From Pratylenchus scribneri (lineage: Eukaryota; Nematoda; Chromadorea; Rhabditida; Pratylenchidae): a DNA stretch of 64,000 nucleotides. The stretch covers positions 310,001 to 374,000 of the forward strand of contig JAQSEB010000064.1 of the NCBI GenBank assembly GCA_030063045.1. The letters run 5' to 3'. How positions within the stretch are numbered: the first letter of the stretch is position 1; each line of letters starts with the position of its first letter. Below are positions 1 to 12,793 of the stretch, one piece after another. The position numbers were made by a program, and so were the translations under genes. The notes under the pieces are model-generated. The model had not been told where the DNA came from. It made no database searches and saw nothing but the letters and a program-made list of their open reading frames with translations.

Positions 1-3000
1 TAATTTCATCCGATTTTCCTCCCTAAATAAATAAAATTTGTTTAATAAATAAAATTTGCCCCAATTCCTTTCGTCCAATTCATTTAGGGCTAATTTCCTC
101 TCCAAACTTCCTTCTTCGAATTTTATTCCATTTTTGCTGTCTTCTCCAAATTAACTGAATTACTCTTGGCCATTTTGTTGGCCAATAATTTTCACGCCAG
201 ATTAACTCAATTTGCATCCACCCTCAATTTTTGCACTAATGAATTCTAAGTATATTTTGCCACACAGTCTGGACTGGACTTTGTGGGAAAATTTCAATGG
301 CATAAAAAGTATAAAAATCAAATAAAACCACAAATTTGACCAAAATTTGGACATAAAAAATTGCAATAAGCAAAAAGAGGGGAAAGTCCAAGACAAAACA
401 GCTGATTTTACCCTCAATCAACAATCACAATAGAGGGAATTTTTCCATCTGATTATGGCCACCTCACCCATTTTTTCTCCCTTTTAGGCTTTTTCATTCC
501 TCAATATTGCCCCACTCCAATTTTTCACTTTGTATTGTGCAATCATCCATCCATTCTTCTCCCATTCCCCCTTCAATTCACGCCGTTCCATCGGCGCAAA
601 AAGTGTCCAATCACATCACTTTTGGCTAATATCATTCCCTCCTTCTATTTTCCATTCATCTTTGGGGTCACGCTTGTTTTGATCAAATTCACAATAAAGG
701 TTGAACATATTGTTGGAACATTCAATGAGCAAATATTATTGGCCAAAAAATATTATTGGCCAAAAAATGGGCATAAATGTTCTGAGTAATTCCATTGAAT
801 TATTCATTCTAATTATTTCCGGTAATTTAATTTCAATAATAATAAAAAACAATTTATTATTGATGGATTATGCATTTCCGGGGCCAAAAAGCATAAAATG
901 AAACATCAAAACATCTGCTCTGTTTTTTACATTCCTACAGCGTCATTCCCGAGGAATGCGAAATAAGTAGAAAAGATCGGTCATTCGGCAAAGAGAATTC
1001 ATTCCAAACTTTTTGTAAAATGCAACATTTTTACATTTTAAAATTATTATTTGGGGGAAAATATTACGCATCCCCCAAGTTCAATGTCAAACATTTTGTC
1101 CATTTTCCAATCGGCTAAAGAGCAAAGATGGGAGCAAATTTGGGTCCTTTCATTCATTCATTTTTGCTTTGTCCATCCATTATTCCATCATCTAATTTTT
1201 TTTCTCGATCTCAAATTCCTCTCTTTGCCCATTCCGCGCATTTCCTTTCCAATTTTTGACCTTTGGACAGCAAAAAATTCTTCGCATTTTAAGGAAAGTG
1301 ATTTGATTGATCTTTTATTCAATTTTAATAAAAAAAATTTGCGTAAAAAGGAAATGAATTAAAATTGAGAACGATGGTCGGTCATTCATTGGTGCAATGC
1401 AAAATGAAATTAATCAGCCCACCAAAATGCCCCCTTCCATTCCCCATTTCCTCCCACTCCCAAGTTCTAATTCTGATTATTCAACGACCACCCGAATATT
1501 GAAATTTATAATTTAATTTTACCAATTTGAACCTTGAACCGCAAATTGAATTTGGTTCCAAAAATGTCATCACAATTTAAGGTTAAAAAATGAATTTAAT
1601 TTAATTGAACTAATAAATCAAATAAATAAAATCAACCCACCCACCAATGTGGCACACCCATTCATTGAATTGGTCTCTTATCAAATATAAAATAAATAAA
1701 TGAATTCCAATTCCAATTCATTTCACGAAAATGATGTCAATTTGTGTCCTCAAATAAATTTTAAAAATTATAATATAAATTGCAGGTGCAATTTTTAATT
1801 CACCAATTTTTTAAGGCAACATTTTAGGACGTCATTTCCCCTTCTAAGCCATAAAATATACTCCCACTTACCCAAAAATTACCATTTTCACATCATATTT
1901 TCCTTTCTCCGTAAGTAAACTCCTCCAAAATAACCGCCAATTTCCCCCGAAGGCGTCCATTTCCCCCCAATTCTCCACATCCTCCAACTTTTTTGCGCAT
2001 CCATCGCCCACACATAATATTCCAACAAAATGGCCCCTTTGCCCCCCCCCCCCCCAAGTCCATTCAGTCCAATGTCCAACCATTTCCATTTCCATTCTAA
2101 TTCCAATCCAAATATAGCACAGTTGGCAATCATCAATCCCAGCAAAAAGCGGATTTTTTTTGTCCAACCCCAAAATTATTTCATGAGGGAATTCCCCTCT
2201 TCGCCTTGAGGGGAAATTGCCAATGAATTCATTGAGAATGGGTTCTATTCCCCCACCCCCTTAATCTGTGTTTTTGCGCATAAAATGGGCCTTTAAAAAG
2301 GGGGAATTTCCATTTCCCATCATTCATTTTGTCTTTCCCATTTTTTCCATTTTGATCATTTTAAATATTTTTTATTCCTCATTTAATTCCAATTTTGTGC
2401 CATTTTTTTCCTTTGCTTTCCAAAAATAAATTTCAAAATTCAAGCACAAAATCCACACAATTTTGTGGCTATTGTTGAAAGGGAAAGGAACATGTGAATG
2501 AATTGAGGCCCAATCAACTCAAAAAAAAGTGTCAAAATGGGTCACGGCACTGGATGCCATTTTCGTATGACCCTCATCTTCCTTTTTGGCCATTGTTTTT
2601 ACGCAGCATTCTTTTACATTTTTGTGCGCGCTGTTTCCATTTTGGTCCAGTTTCTAATCAGCTGCCAAAAAACACGCAATTTATCGACGTAAAATCAAAT
2701 GCCGGAAGCCGGAGGGAATTAAAAAAAGGTGGGGGGAATATCCCCTGTGGCCTTCTATTGTTTTATTTTCATTATTTGATAATATATAAATATAAACCGC
2801 ACCCAATTTTTGGTCAATCAAAGAAGGGATCATTTCCCATATTGTGTCCCTTATGGGGAAATGTCGTTTTGATAAAAACTACAAAAATTCATTAATCTAT
2901 TATTTCTTTTCAAAAATTATTAATTTATTCATTTTTGGAGGATGTGAATTGAACAAATTGGCCTCATTTCCTCGAATTTTTCATTTCCTATCCATAAAAT

Positions 3001-3320
3001 ATTGTACAATGTACACCCAAAAATGCTTTCAATTTCCTTCCTTTTGTTAACCAAACCAAAGTGCATTCATCATTGTCCATTTATTCCAATATTAAAAATA
3101 AAGCCAAGAATATCCTCTTTCCAATGCCCAAATCCCTTTTCCCTCTATTCATTGTCCATAAAATGACTCGTTCCTCCCTTAATGGAACGTGGATCCAAAA
3201 TTAAATGGCTAGTTGGTTAGTCATTTTCTCATTTCCCATAAAAATAATTTCAAAAATTGTGTCCACATTTTGCCCAATCTGAAAAATGGCAAATCTCTCC
3301 TTGTAAAATTAGGGGACACC
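1..3320. other. Gene-free AT-rich stretch
   Basis: I see no supportable gene here. The open frames on both strands are short, many lack ATG, and they consist of low-complexity runs derived from CCATT/TTCCC-type simple sequence. There are short C tracts and AT-rich stretches. No RNA gene was recognised. Confidence 0.5.
2042..2055. repeat. Poly-C homopolymer tract
   Basis: An uninterrupted run of 14 C. Similar C or G runs recur through the gene-poor parts of the window, at about 6506, 10028, 45860, 48672, 49121 and 49697. They are directly visible and have no assigned function. Confidence 0.9.
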
Positions 3321-3649
3321 ACAATTGGACATGGAATAGTCTAGCATCGATGGGGCCTGAGATGCCGGATAAATTTATATAGTATTTTATTACTTAGGGA
3401 TAAAATTATCTCAAATAATATTAAAAGCATTTGCCAATCTCGGATATAGCAAGTTATGGCCAGAAAATGGCCAGAAGAACAATTTTAATTCAGCCTACGG
3501 TTTTTTGGCCATAACTCTGTAAAATCCAATTAATGGCCAATGTTTTGATATCATTTTGTAGCTAATTTTATGCCTAATAAAATGCTATATAAATTTATCC
3601 GGCAACTCTGGCGCCATCGACGCTAGACTATTCCTCCATGTCCATTTGT
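3321..3649. mobile_element. MITE-like inverted-repeat element, family A
   Basis: The left end (around GGAATAGTCTAGCATCGATGG) reappears as its reverse complement at the right end. The arms match over roughly 70 bp, including the internal block GCCGGATAAATTTATATAG. The core of about 170 bp has no coding potential. Long terminal inverted repeats around a short non-coding core are typical of a non-autonomous DNA transposon. No second copy was noticed in this window. Confidence 0.75.
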
Positions 3650-4138
3650 CGTAATCGTAATCGTAATACCCCATAAAAAGAAAATCCCTCAAAATTATGT
3701 TTGATTTATGATGGAATTATTGGATATTTTTAGGCGCAGATTAAATTGGATTATTTACGCATTGTTTGCCTAAAACCATTCTTTCTTTGGTCTTTTATGC
3801 CTTATTCAAACTTTCATTAGCATCATCCACTCTGGGAATGGGAAAATCATCATTTCCCGAGAATGGACGCGCGAATATCAACGTGGACGAAATATGAGCC
3901 TTTTTATTGTTTGTTTAAATATTATTGTTCAATTGAACTATTCCCCATCCACCCTCATTTCAACCTTTCCCACCTTCCCCCATATTGAACCCCTCCACCC
4001 CCCCCCCCTCCCTCAAAATATTCCCAAACCAAACCCAGACATAATATTTATATTTTCAATTTTCAATTTCAGAATAAATTCCGCGAATATTTCTTTTCCC
4101 ATCAATCCAATTCAAATTCCAACAATTCGACCACCAAA

Positions 4139-5730
4139 ATGGTTCTTCTTTTGCTGAACCAATCATTCTCCTCCTCCCAATCATCATCGATGTCCCGATT
4201 TTCCCTTCCAATGTCCAAAACAACAACAATTTCGGCACCGAATAAATTCTTCGTCAAATTCTTCCTCCTCCTTTTGATCTCATCCATCCAAATTGTTTCC
4301 ATTTCCGCTTTCATCATTCCACATGGCACCCAAATTGATCATGGTCAGTCCATCCAAATCCCAATTTTATCCCAAAAATATCCATTTCATTTTTTCAGAT
4401 TTGATGATTTACAATCCAGCAGACTCAGATTCAGACTACAAAGGCTACCAGGATGATGAATCGTTGAAATTGCATGGAAGTCAGTCAAATTTATAAATTG
4501 ATCCCTCATTTTACGCTATTTCTTTTAAGCCGATTTGTTGGTCCTTCATTCTCAGCAAAAACATGTACGCAAATTGGGCGATTGTGTGGAAGTATCCGAC
4601 CATAATGCCACACTTCTCAAGTCCATTAGTGAGTTAATGAATGACTAATTAGTAATTAGTGGGGGGCATTCGAGGAACATAAACATACCAAGTAGGAATT
4701 AAATTTAAAATAATAATAATAATACTATGTTATGATGAATATTCCCCACTGGCATTCCCTACCATTCCCACTAATAATTAGCAAAAAAAAGTTGCGTAAT
4801 GTTTTGCGACATTTTGAGGAAGTCGTCATATGAAAATATTTTCCAAAATTACCGTGTTTTTTCATGATTTTTCCATTCTAACTTTAATGAAAAACAAAAA
4901 ACAAAATGGATGGGCAACATTGGTTAAATATTTAATTAATTAATAACCAAACTACAATAATAAATTTACAAACTTTACTCTCTGTGCCCCAAAGGCAATT
5001 TTGATACGTTTTTGTCCGAAAATGCAACCTTGATGGATGCACAAATTTATTTTTCACGGAAGCATTTCCTTTTGAATTGGAGGGAGGGGGGAATATTGGT
5101 AATGAAATTATTGGGGGAAGGAAAGTACACTTTTTGTACTTAACCGGTCTCGACAACTTTTTTGACCATTTGACCTTGCGTAGAAATGTGTGAATTTGTG
5201 AAGGTCAATAGAAAAAAATACGGGAAAATGGGAGAGGGCGAATGAGCGGCGGTCAGCAGAAATTTAATTTATTTACATTGGCATCATTTGGGAAAAAAAA
5301 GGACAAAAATGGTGTAAAATAGAAATCGCGAAATGGAATAATTGGAATTTAAAATATGATTTTGGGAATTCAGGTCGAACCTCGGATTCATTGGTGGAAT
5401 TGGACCCAAATGAACAACGATTCAATGTGCACTATTGTGCGAATTCCGCATCCGGTGGCCAACAGCAATGCGGCGAAAATTCCATTTGTGGCACAATTTA
5501 CCGTCAGTCATCCCCAAAAATGAATATTTTGGATTTAAATTTGCCATTATTTAGGCTGGAAGAAAGCAATGGTCCGTGTGGACACAACGGCGGCATTGTC
5601 GGCGACAATGGCCGATGATTTGCCGGATATTTTCCTGCAGGAACAAGTGTTGGTGCCCAGTGGATGTTCTTGCCTAATCAATGCGGCAAATACAAAATTC
5701 GCAAAAATGCCAATCATCATCGAGTCATAA
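4139..5730 (+). CDS. Secreted cystine-knot ligand candidate
   Basis: The model has five exons: about 4139-4344, 4399-4476, 4530-4627, 5372-5503 and 5555-5730. The N-terminus has a hydrophobic signal peptide (FFVKFFLLLLISSIQIVSISA). The cysteines lie in the C-terminal half: GDCVEV, HYCANS, QQCGENSICG, and a closing VPSGCSC a short way before the stop. A paired Cys-X-Cys near the end after a V-x-V/P strand, with a preceding Tyr/Trp-Arg strand (IYRWKKAMVRVD), is the layout of small cystine-knot ligands such as the IL-17, Spätzle and neurotrophin groups. I cannot choose among them. The large intron before the knot exon (about 740 bp) is unusual for this locus. The ligand role is inferred; signal peptide and cysteines are seen. 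Confidence 0.6.
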
Positions 5731-8128
5731 AAACAAAAAGAATGAAGGCCATAGCAGCAATTTGTGGATTAAAATTGATGCTTTTGTCCTTCTTCCATTT
5801 TACAACAAAAAAAAAGTGAATCTCGTTATCCTTTTTGTCCTCCTCTAATCTTTTTATTATTTACATTTAAATATTAAAATCCACAACAAAAAAAAACACA
5901 TCCATTCATCCATCCATAATAAAATATTTTGGTTGATTTTTTGTGTAAAAATTTGTAAAATTTAATATTTTTAAATAATATTATTAATTTTTAAATATAT
6001 AATTATTTTCTCCCTTTTATTATGGTATTTTTAAAATAATTTATTTTTGGGCATCATTGAAAATGTCATCATTTTAAAATGTCAAAATTGTTTTCTTTTT
6101 TTTTGCCTCACCCACTCTCCTTAAATGGCCTATAATTATTTGCGGGTGCCATTCTCCGATAATTTTTTGCCTAAAAATAGAAAAAATGATCTTTTTGGGG
6201 GAGCATCATTTTCAAAAGGAAATTGAAATTAAAAATTTCCAAAAAAAATTTTTGGCCAACTTCCTCCCATTCTCTATTTTTGAGCACTTTTGGCATCCAT
6301 TTTGGGAATAATTCTTTTTTGGGTCTCCGCCGTTCCATCGCTTTCGTCATTCGGACATTGTTTTTGTGTTGGTTGGGTGTGCCCTAAAAATGGCGGAAAT
6401 GGAATTTTGGACAGACATTCGAAACCCATTTCCCACCCCAATGCCCCAAAGGATCCATTAAATGTGCCAGCCGGCTGTCTGGATTTAATCGAGACGACGG
6501 GGGGTGGGGGGGGGGGGGGAATTGGTGACAACCAAATCATTCCATTCATTCAAGAACAAATAACACCCAAGGGGGACTCACACGGCCCAGACACAACATG
6601 CGCTAAAAAAGTCGGCGTCATTCATCGACGATTTCCGGTGCCCATTCGGCCCCAAATTGTCTCGTGGTGTGGAGGATTTATTGCCCGGAGGCATTTTGAA
6701 ATAAAAGTAAAATGAATTTAGTTTGGCTTCATGTCTGTGACTTTAATTAAAATTCTGTCTAGAGGGCAAATTCAAAATCGCAACATCATCCAAATTGGCA
6801 GAAATAAAAATTGGCAAATTAAATTCAAATTACAGGAAAAATTAAAGGATAATTCAACATAAAATACCCGCCGCCTACATTTATTGCCAATGTGCCCTTA
6901 TAAAAATTGCCCCATCATCATTAGACAAAATAGAAAATTATGGAAAATCCACATTGGAAGGATGGAATTTATGCTAAATTTTAATTGAATACTTCTAATT
7001 CCAATATATTTGTTGGGGTCAAAGAACGAATTAAAAGAAGCCTCCATCCAAATCCAATCCAAAACCGCGCATTCTTTCCTCATTCAATTGAATTCCCAAA
7101 AAGGAAATGGAAGTTTCCATTATGGATGAATCAGCAAAATAATTATAAAATAAGATGATGCAAAAACCGGTGTGTGTGTCTGATTGACTCCAAAGCACTC
7201 CTCCAAATATGGCGATGATTGGGTGCGGTGTTGAACTTTTCAGGAATGTCATGGACATGCCAATTCCCCCTCCCCTGGGTCCGTCCATTCCCGCAAATTC
7301 CATTCTCCATTTTTGGGTAATTTATCTCCCCTCCCCCCATCGTGATGGACATTCACCCTTCGGCGGGGAATAGAATAGAATAAATGGACACCCAAACCGC
7401 CCAAACAAATGGCCCCCTTCCCCTCACAGACTGGTCCATTCCCTCCTCATTTACAGACAGTCCCAGTCCCACCCCCATGGTTTGTTCATCATCAATTCCA
7501 TCATTTGCCACAATTTTTAATGGGCCAAATTGCCACCCCCTGGGTCCATTAAAAACGTTGAAAAGGGCAAATATAGTGCACATGAATTTATATTTATTTA
7601 TTCCCAAATCCATTCCCTCCCCCAAACTGCTTCAAAATTCAGATAAATTATAAAAGCCACCCACCTAGCCAAAATAATGTTTTCGTGACTTCCGTGATAA
7701 TTCCGGACATAAAAACACTTTTATATAAATTAATTAGTCTATGAATGGGTCTAAAATGATAAACAAGACCAAATCTCACGAACATCGGCGGATATTTATT
7801 TAAAAATACAAATAGCCCATAAAGCCTATATAAATTGATGTTGACGGCGGTGAAAGAAGCACATTTTCTTGGTAATTGGACTAAATTCCAATTTCTTTAA
7901 ATAAAATAGCAATTAACCAAAAATGGAAATGCCCAATTAAAAAACAATCCAAAATGACGCCCCCTCCCCTTCCCATTCTTGTGTGGAATACGGTCGGTCT
8001 GTCGGAAATAATCGGATGCAAATATTAAAATAAAATTCATTCATATCTAAATTTTATTCAATTTACAGATATTATTCTTCAATAAATTGCAAATTATATA
8101 TTCGCTTTTCATCAATTCATTATTCCTC
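5731..8128. other. Intergenic, no supported gene
   Basis: The stretch holds AT-rich sequence, a poly-G run near 6506 and several open frames that start without ATG. A 141-codon frame at 6290-6715 begins at TTG and has a signal-like start, but its glycine run comes from the G tract, so I do not accept it as a gene. Nothing else was recognised. Confidence 0.5.
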
Positions 8129-8884
8129 ATGCCCAACACGTGCAGAATCAACCACCGCCACCGTCTTTTTTGCCGCAGCAAATTTGCCTCCTCCTCCCTT
8201 TTGTGTCCCATCTTTTTGATTCTGTTCGCCTCCAGCAGCTTTTGCCTTTTGGATGCTTCCGCACTGTTGCCAAAAGAATCGCCGCAAAAGCAAATTGTTG
8301 GAATGATAACGACGATGAGGGACGGAGGAGGAGTGCAAGAAGAAGCAGTAAATGATGGCCAAAATGACGGCGAAATGGGCGAAAGCAGAAAATGCGAGAT
8401 CAAAGTCCACATTGTAAGTTGCATATATATTTTTTGGACAGTAAAAATTTGGCCATAAATGTGCGGAGGAAAGGGTTTCGAAATTGGAGAATAGGTACTT
8501 ATTTATGTACTTTGTATCCCTAAAAGTAAAGGGTCCTCCCTATGGGTCGTCAGGATTAGGATTAGGGGCTATTTTTGGATAGGGAATCATCTACGGTAAC
8601 CCTCAATTACCATAACCCTAATCTAGCTGATGACCCAAAGGAGGGACCCTTCACTTTCTTCCAGTTGACCTCAAAAAGGGGACAAAGTATTAAGTACCGG
8701 AAAATACAAAATTAAATATCCCCGCTGGATGAATTTAAATTAAATTTGATTAATATTTCAGGTGAAGCAGGTTAAGGGTGAATGTGTCAGATTATTTGGG
8801 GGAAAGCCGGCTTGCCAATCTGCCGAATATGTTGATCCAGAAAATGAACAGTGCAGGGATGAGGAATCGTCAATTTATTTGTAA
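8129..8884 (+). CDS. Small secreted four-cysteine protein, paralogue 1
   Basis: Two exons, 8129-8413 and 8762-8884, are joined in phase 0 and give 134 residues. The first ATG (MPNTC...) precedes a hydrophobic segment (LLCPIFLILFASSSFCLLDASA) that reads as a signal peptide. A low-complexity Gly/Glu linker follows, and then the conserved end: C-EIKV, VKGECVRL, GGKPACQ, YVDPENEQC. The same pattern (C-x-IKV, V-x-x-VKG-x-C, GG-x-x-x-C-Q, Y-x-DP, C) and the same intron position occur in the gene at 11738, so the two are paralogues. I do not recognise the family; a secreted role is inferred. The intron carries a family B inverted-repeat element. Opposite-strand frames here are shadows. Confidence 0.72.
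8493..8699. mobile_element. MITE-like inverted-repeat element, family B copy 1
   Basis: The element lies inside the intron of the 8129 gene. The left arm (GGTACTTAT, then AAAGTAAAGGGTCCTCC, GGGTCGTCAGGATTAGG) is mirrored by the right arm ending TAAGTACC (GGAGGGACCCTTCACTTTCTT). A related copy lies at 39888-40043 with the same GAAGGGTCCC and GATTAGGATTAGG core. It is non-coding and short, hence non-autonomous. Confidence 0.75.
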
Positions 8885-11737
8885 TTTTTTATATGAAAAA
8901 ACACTGAAATATTCGCAAATTTCAAAAAACACATTAATTATCCCAATCAAAAATGCAAAAATAACCTCTTTATTATTTATGCCTGCATAAATTCATTCAT
9001 TTGTTTTTATTTTTGAAATAAAATCATTGCTGGCGGCGGATTTAGCCAAGTGAGAGAGGATTTATATTTTTCAAAATTTCAATTTATTTTATTCGTTCAT
9101 CAATTTACTAAATTATTTATTGGAATTTTTGTACATTTTGAATGCCGGAATCCGTCAAATTTCAATTTAATTCTCAAAAATATATATGAAATGGTACAAA
9201 AATCCAAAAATTGAATCATTGATCGCAGAATTGATCCCCAAAATTATAGCATTTTAATTTTATAAAATGATTGGAATTCTTCGCCACAGACCGACAAATT
9301 TTGGAATTTATACCCCATCCATCCGTCCATTTAATAAATTATTCTTTTCAATTTCAATTGATAATTTATGAATTCTTTGCCTCTGATTAAATTTTAAAAA
9401 TATAAAATAAGATTTTTCGAATTTGAATATTGCCATCCCAATTTGAAATGTACCAAGTACCATCATCATCATCCACATTTGCCATTCATCGGCCCCCATT
9501 CCCATCCCTACTCCCCTTCCCCTTTCACCTTCCTTTTCCGGTATCATTTTTTAGTATCCAATACCAAAATCCCCACTACCAGCAAAAAGAATTATGTATT
9601 TAGTCGATAGCATTTTCGTTTTTTTTTCATTTACAATTAATTGGAATCATCCATCCCATCCCATCCCATTCCATCCATTTTGGCTTACTCTTCGCTGCTA
9701 ATAACCCTTCAACCTCGATGGCATTTTATTGTATTTTGCCCTCATTTTGGCATTCCATTTTTGTCCATCCCCCATCCCATCCCATCGCAATGCCATGCTC
9801 CAATGATTTGGCTGATTAATTTTGATGATTATTCCTCCATCCAACCATTGCTGCGCATTTTGTCCATTCATTTTGCCCCACCCTGTCCCTCACTAACAGT
9901 CTATTTCGAGAAGATTGAATGGCGGGTATTAGGGAAGCCGGAATCCAAATAATTTTTTCTGTTTACTTGCCAAAATTCATTACAAATTTAACATTTCTTT
10001 TCCCCATTAAAAATGGGAGCAAAATACATTGGCATTGCCCCCCCCCCTTTTCGGCATCAATTAGTCGCGCATCCAATTCCCCACATATCCCATTTTTACA
10101 TATGGCCCAATCACCACCACTCATTTATCATTTTTGAATGGCTCTTTTTACTCCTTTTATGTCTATAAAATATCCATCATTCCTCAATTGGTTATTTGCT
10201 GCCAATTTCCCAAATTGGCACATCCCTTGGATACCCAAAAATTCATTAGATTAGTTTCGAATTGAATTTGTGTACCCTTTTTAAATGTTGTTACTAAAAA
10301 TGGGAAGTCAAATAGCACAGAAAAGGATGAAATGAGAAATGCCGTGAAAATGGCGACATTTATTTGGACAATTCTTCGCCCGGGGGCATTAATCCTGACT
10401 ATATTGGACTCATTTTGCCAGTGGCATAAATAGTTTTTTATAAGGTCATATGAACGCAAATATTTTATATTTATAGTTTTAATTCTCAATTTAAATTAGA
10501 CAGACGGAAATGCTTCAATTTTCGCCCACCACAATTTCCAATTCCAAGAAATTTAATTAAAATTTAAATAAAAGTTCAGTCTCTTTCAATTTCGTACGAA
10601 ATTAATATAAATATAAGCGAAGAAATTCCATTTTATTTTTGTACTTTTCTAATTCTATGAGGAATTCAATTGCGTAGTTAGTCATTTTTGGGCGGATTTA
10701 AGTGAATTTTGCAATAAAAATATTTAGAAGATTTCAGCCGATCTTTCATAGCATTTTTGCCCAAATTAAAATTCCTCATTCCTTGTTCCTTTCTCATCTT
10801 CCTCTTTCCTTCCTTCCTCGGATGAAAATATTTTTATTTAGTTAAGTATATTTATGGTTTTTTCATCCTCATATTAAAAAAAAATTATAAATTTTTTCGG
10901 CTTCGGTCAAAGTTTATAAGAAAGGATTATAATATTTTTGGTTAAAAATGCCAACATTCAGAAGCAGAAGGCAAAGGCATTGATACTGACTAAACTGATT
11001 AGAAAAAAAAAAACTAAATTCGCTCTTTCTAGCTTCTTTTTCACAAATTCTTCCCGACCAAAAGGCCAATGAGCAAATACAAAATAATCATATTTTTCCG
11101 GAGGGGATTTATGTGTTGGATTGGGCGGGGAAATGCCAAAATATGTATCTTTGTAAGTGCCAAAAATGGTTAAGAAGAACTCACAGGAGAGAGGAGACTA
11201 AAAGCTTTTCCGTCGGCAGAATTTAATTTGGCCAAAAAGGCAAAACATTGGGTTTAAATTCGTTGAGGACAGTGGAAAAACAACCAAAAGTCCCAAGGTT
11301 CTAAATAAAATTTTAAAATGATTGTTGCCAATTTTGCTAACTTGGAGAACTTTGTAAATTTGAGATGACGCCCAAAAGCAAAATTCTGGAAAATGCAAAA
11401 ATCCCAAACCCAATTAAATTTTAATTTGAACAAAGAAAGTTTCTCTGGGTCTGGGATGATGCCAGTGAATGAGACATTTGGGAGAATAAACCCTGGGGAA
11501 AAGTTCACAGAAAAATCAAAATGAGACATCCGCCCCCAAATCCGCTTTAAAATTATTCTACGGATTTTTTGAAAATTAGTATATCGCCTCAGTCTCATTT
11601 TTGCTATTTTAATTTTATAAATATCTCTCGGTAAAATTTAAAATGATATTTTCATCATTTTTGGTATTTTTTTGGAATTTTTAATATTTCCATTCAATTC
11701 AGCAAATTATTTATACCGTATTTTCTAAATAAAAAAA
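8885..11737. other. Intergenic, no supported gene
   Basis: AT-rich and pyrimidine-rich simple sequence, including several CCCATC-type runs near 9650-9800 and a C tract near 10028. One 114-codon ATG frame on the minus strand (11598-11254) has no recognisable motif or matching splice context. I leave it unannotated. Confidence 0.45.
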
Positions 11738-12191
11738 ATGCGAATTCTGGTTTTGGCTTCACTCCTCCTTTTCCTTCCTCAATCCATTTTCGCCCAACGA
11801 AGACAACATCAACGCCAGCAACAAAATTCGGCCAATAATGGGGTGGATTTATTCAGCAGTATGGAAATGGATGAAGTGGATGGGAACAATGAACAACAAC
11901 AATTCAAAGAAGAAAGCCATTTGAAAAGGAATTTGGAATTGTGGATTCGACGTCGGCACCAAAAAAGGGAAATTGGCGAAGATGGGGGAAAGGCTGATTT
12001 GGAGGGACAAACTTGTAAAATTAAAGTGCAAAAGGTGAATTTGGAAAAGGCAAAAATATTAAACAAATGGGTGATAATTGCAGGTGGAAACGGTCAAAGG
12101 GAAATGCGTCAAATTGCGTGGCGGAATGCGCGGATGTCAAACCGACAAATATCTGGATCCAACCAGCGAGGATTGTATCGAATCAGATTGA
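11738..12191 (+). CDS. Small secreted four-cysteine protein, paralogue 2
   Basis: Two exons, 11738-12034 and 12084-12191, with a phase-0 intron, give 134 residues. MRILVLASLLLFLPQSIFA is a clear signal peptide. The middle is Gln/Asn/Glu/Arg-rich and includes basic runs (IRRRHQKR) that could be processing sites. The C-terminus carries C-KIKV, VKGKCVKL, GGMRGCQ, YLDPTSEDC. It matches the 8129 gene residue for residue at the four cysteines, the GG and the DP, and the intron falls at the same codon boundary. Family unknown to me; most likely an extracellular, disulphide-stabilised peptide. The longer unspliced open frame through the intron is not the product. Confidence 0.75.
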
Positions 12192-12793
12192 AAATAGAAT
12201 TGGAATTGGCAAACGGAATCGAATTCGAGTGCAACGACAATTCCCTCTCCTCTACCCAAAACATATCTCAATCAAAACCATCCCATATATTTTTATATTC
12301 AACAGAAATGTGATGATCTCAATCAACAAAAATGAATGCTTCTACAAACGGATTTATACTAAACACTTTTTCTTTTTATTATATTTTTCATTCCATGAAT
12401 CCCCCTTTTATTCTTGTTTTAAGTTTTATTACTAAATAAACATAGTAAATTAGCTCTATTTTCCGATTTATTTGTGCATTCTTTTCCCATTAATTATTTA
12501 CAAAACATTAAATATTTGAATAAAAAAAATAATTTTAATTCTCCATTTGGACACTTTTATTTATCAAAGAAAGGCATAATTAGAGGGAAAAACAAATATT
12601 TATACAGAAAAAATAATTAACAAAAAAATAATATATAATATAGGTAGGACTCAAGGGTCCATTTTTCAGATCAAATACGGTAATGAATCCGTTGATTAGT
12701 ATAATTTTGTGATATTTTGATTGAGGTTTTTTGATAATATGGCTATTTGGCTTCGATCGAAGGAGGATTGGGGAATAATAAATAATTTTTGAA
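12192..12793. other. Convergent 3' intergenic region
   Basis: AT-rich sequence between the 3' ends of the secreted gene (+) and WDR44 (-). It contains AATAAA-like motifs near 12434 (+). No coding signal was seen. Confidence 0.5.

Noticed and set aside
6290..6715. 141-codon frame with a hydrophobic start
   Set aside because: It begins at TTG, its middle is a glycine run from a G tract, and no splice partners or motifs are visible.
11254..11598. 114-codon ATG frame on the minus strand
   Set aside because: No recognisable motif, AT-driven composition, and no supporting splice structure.
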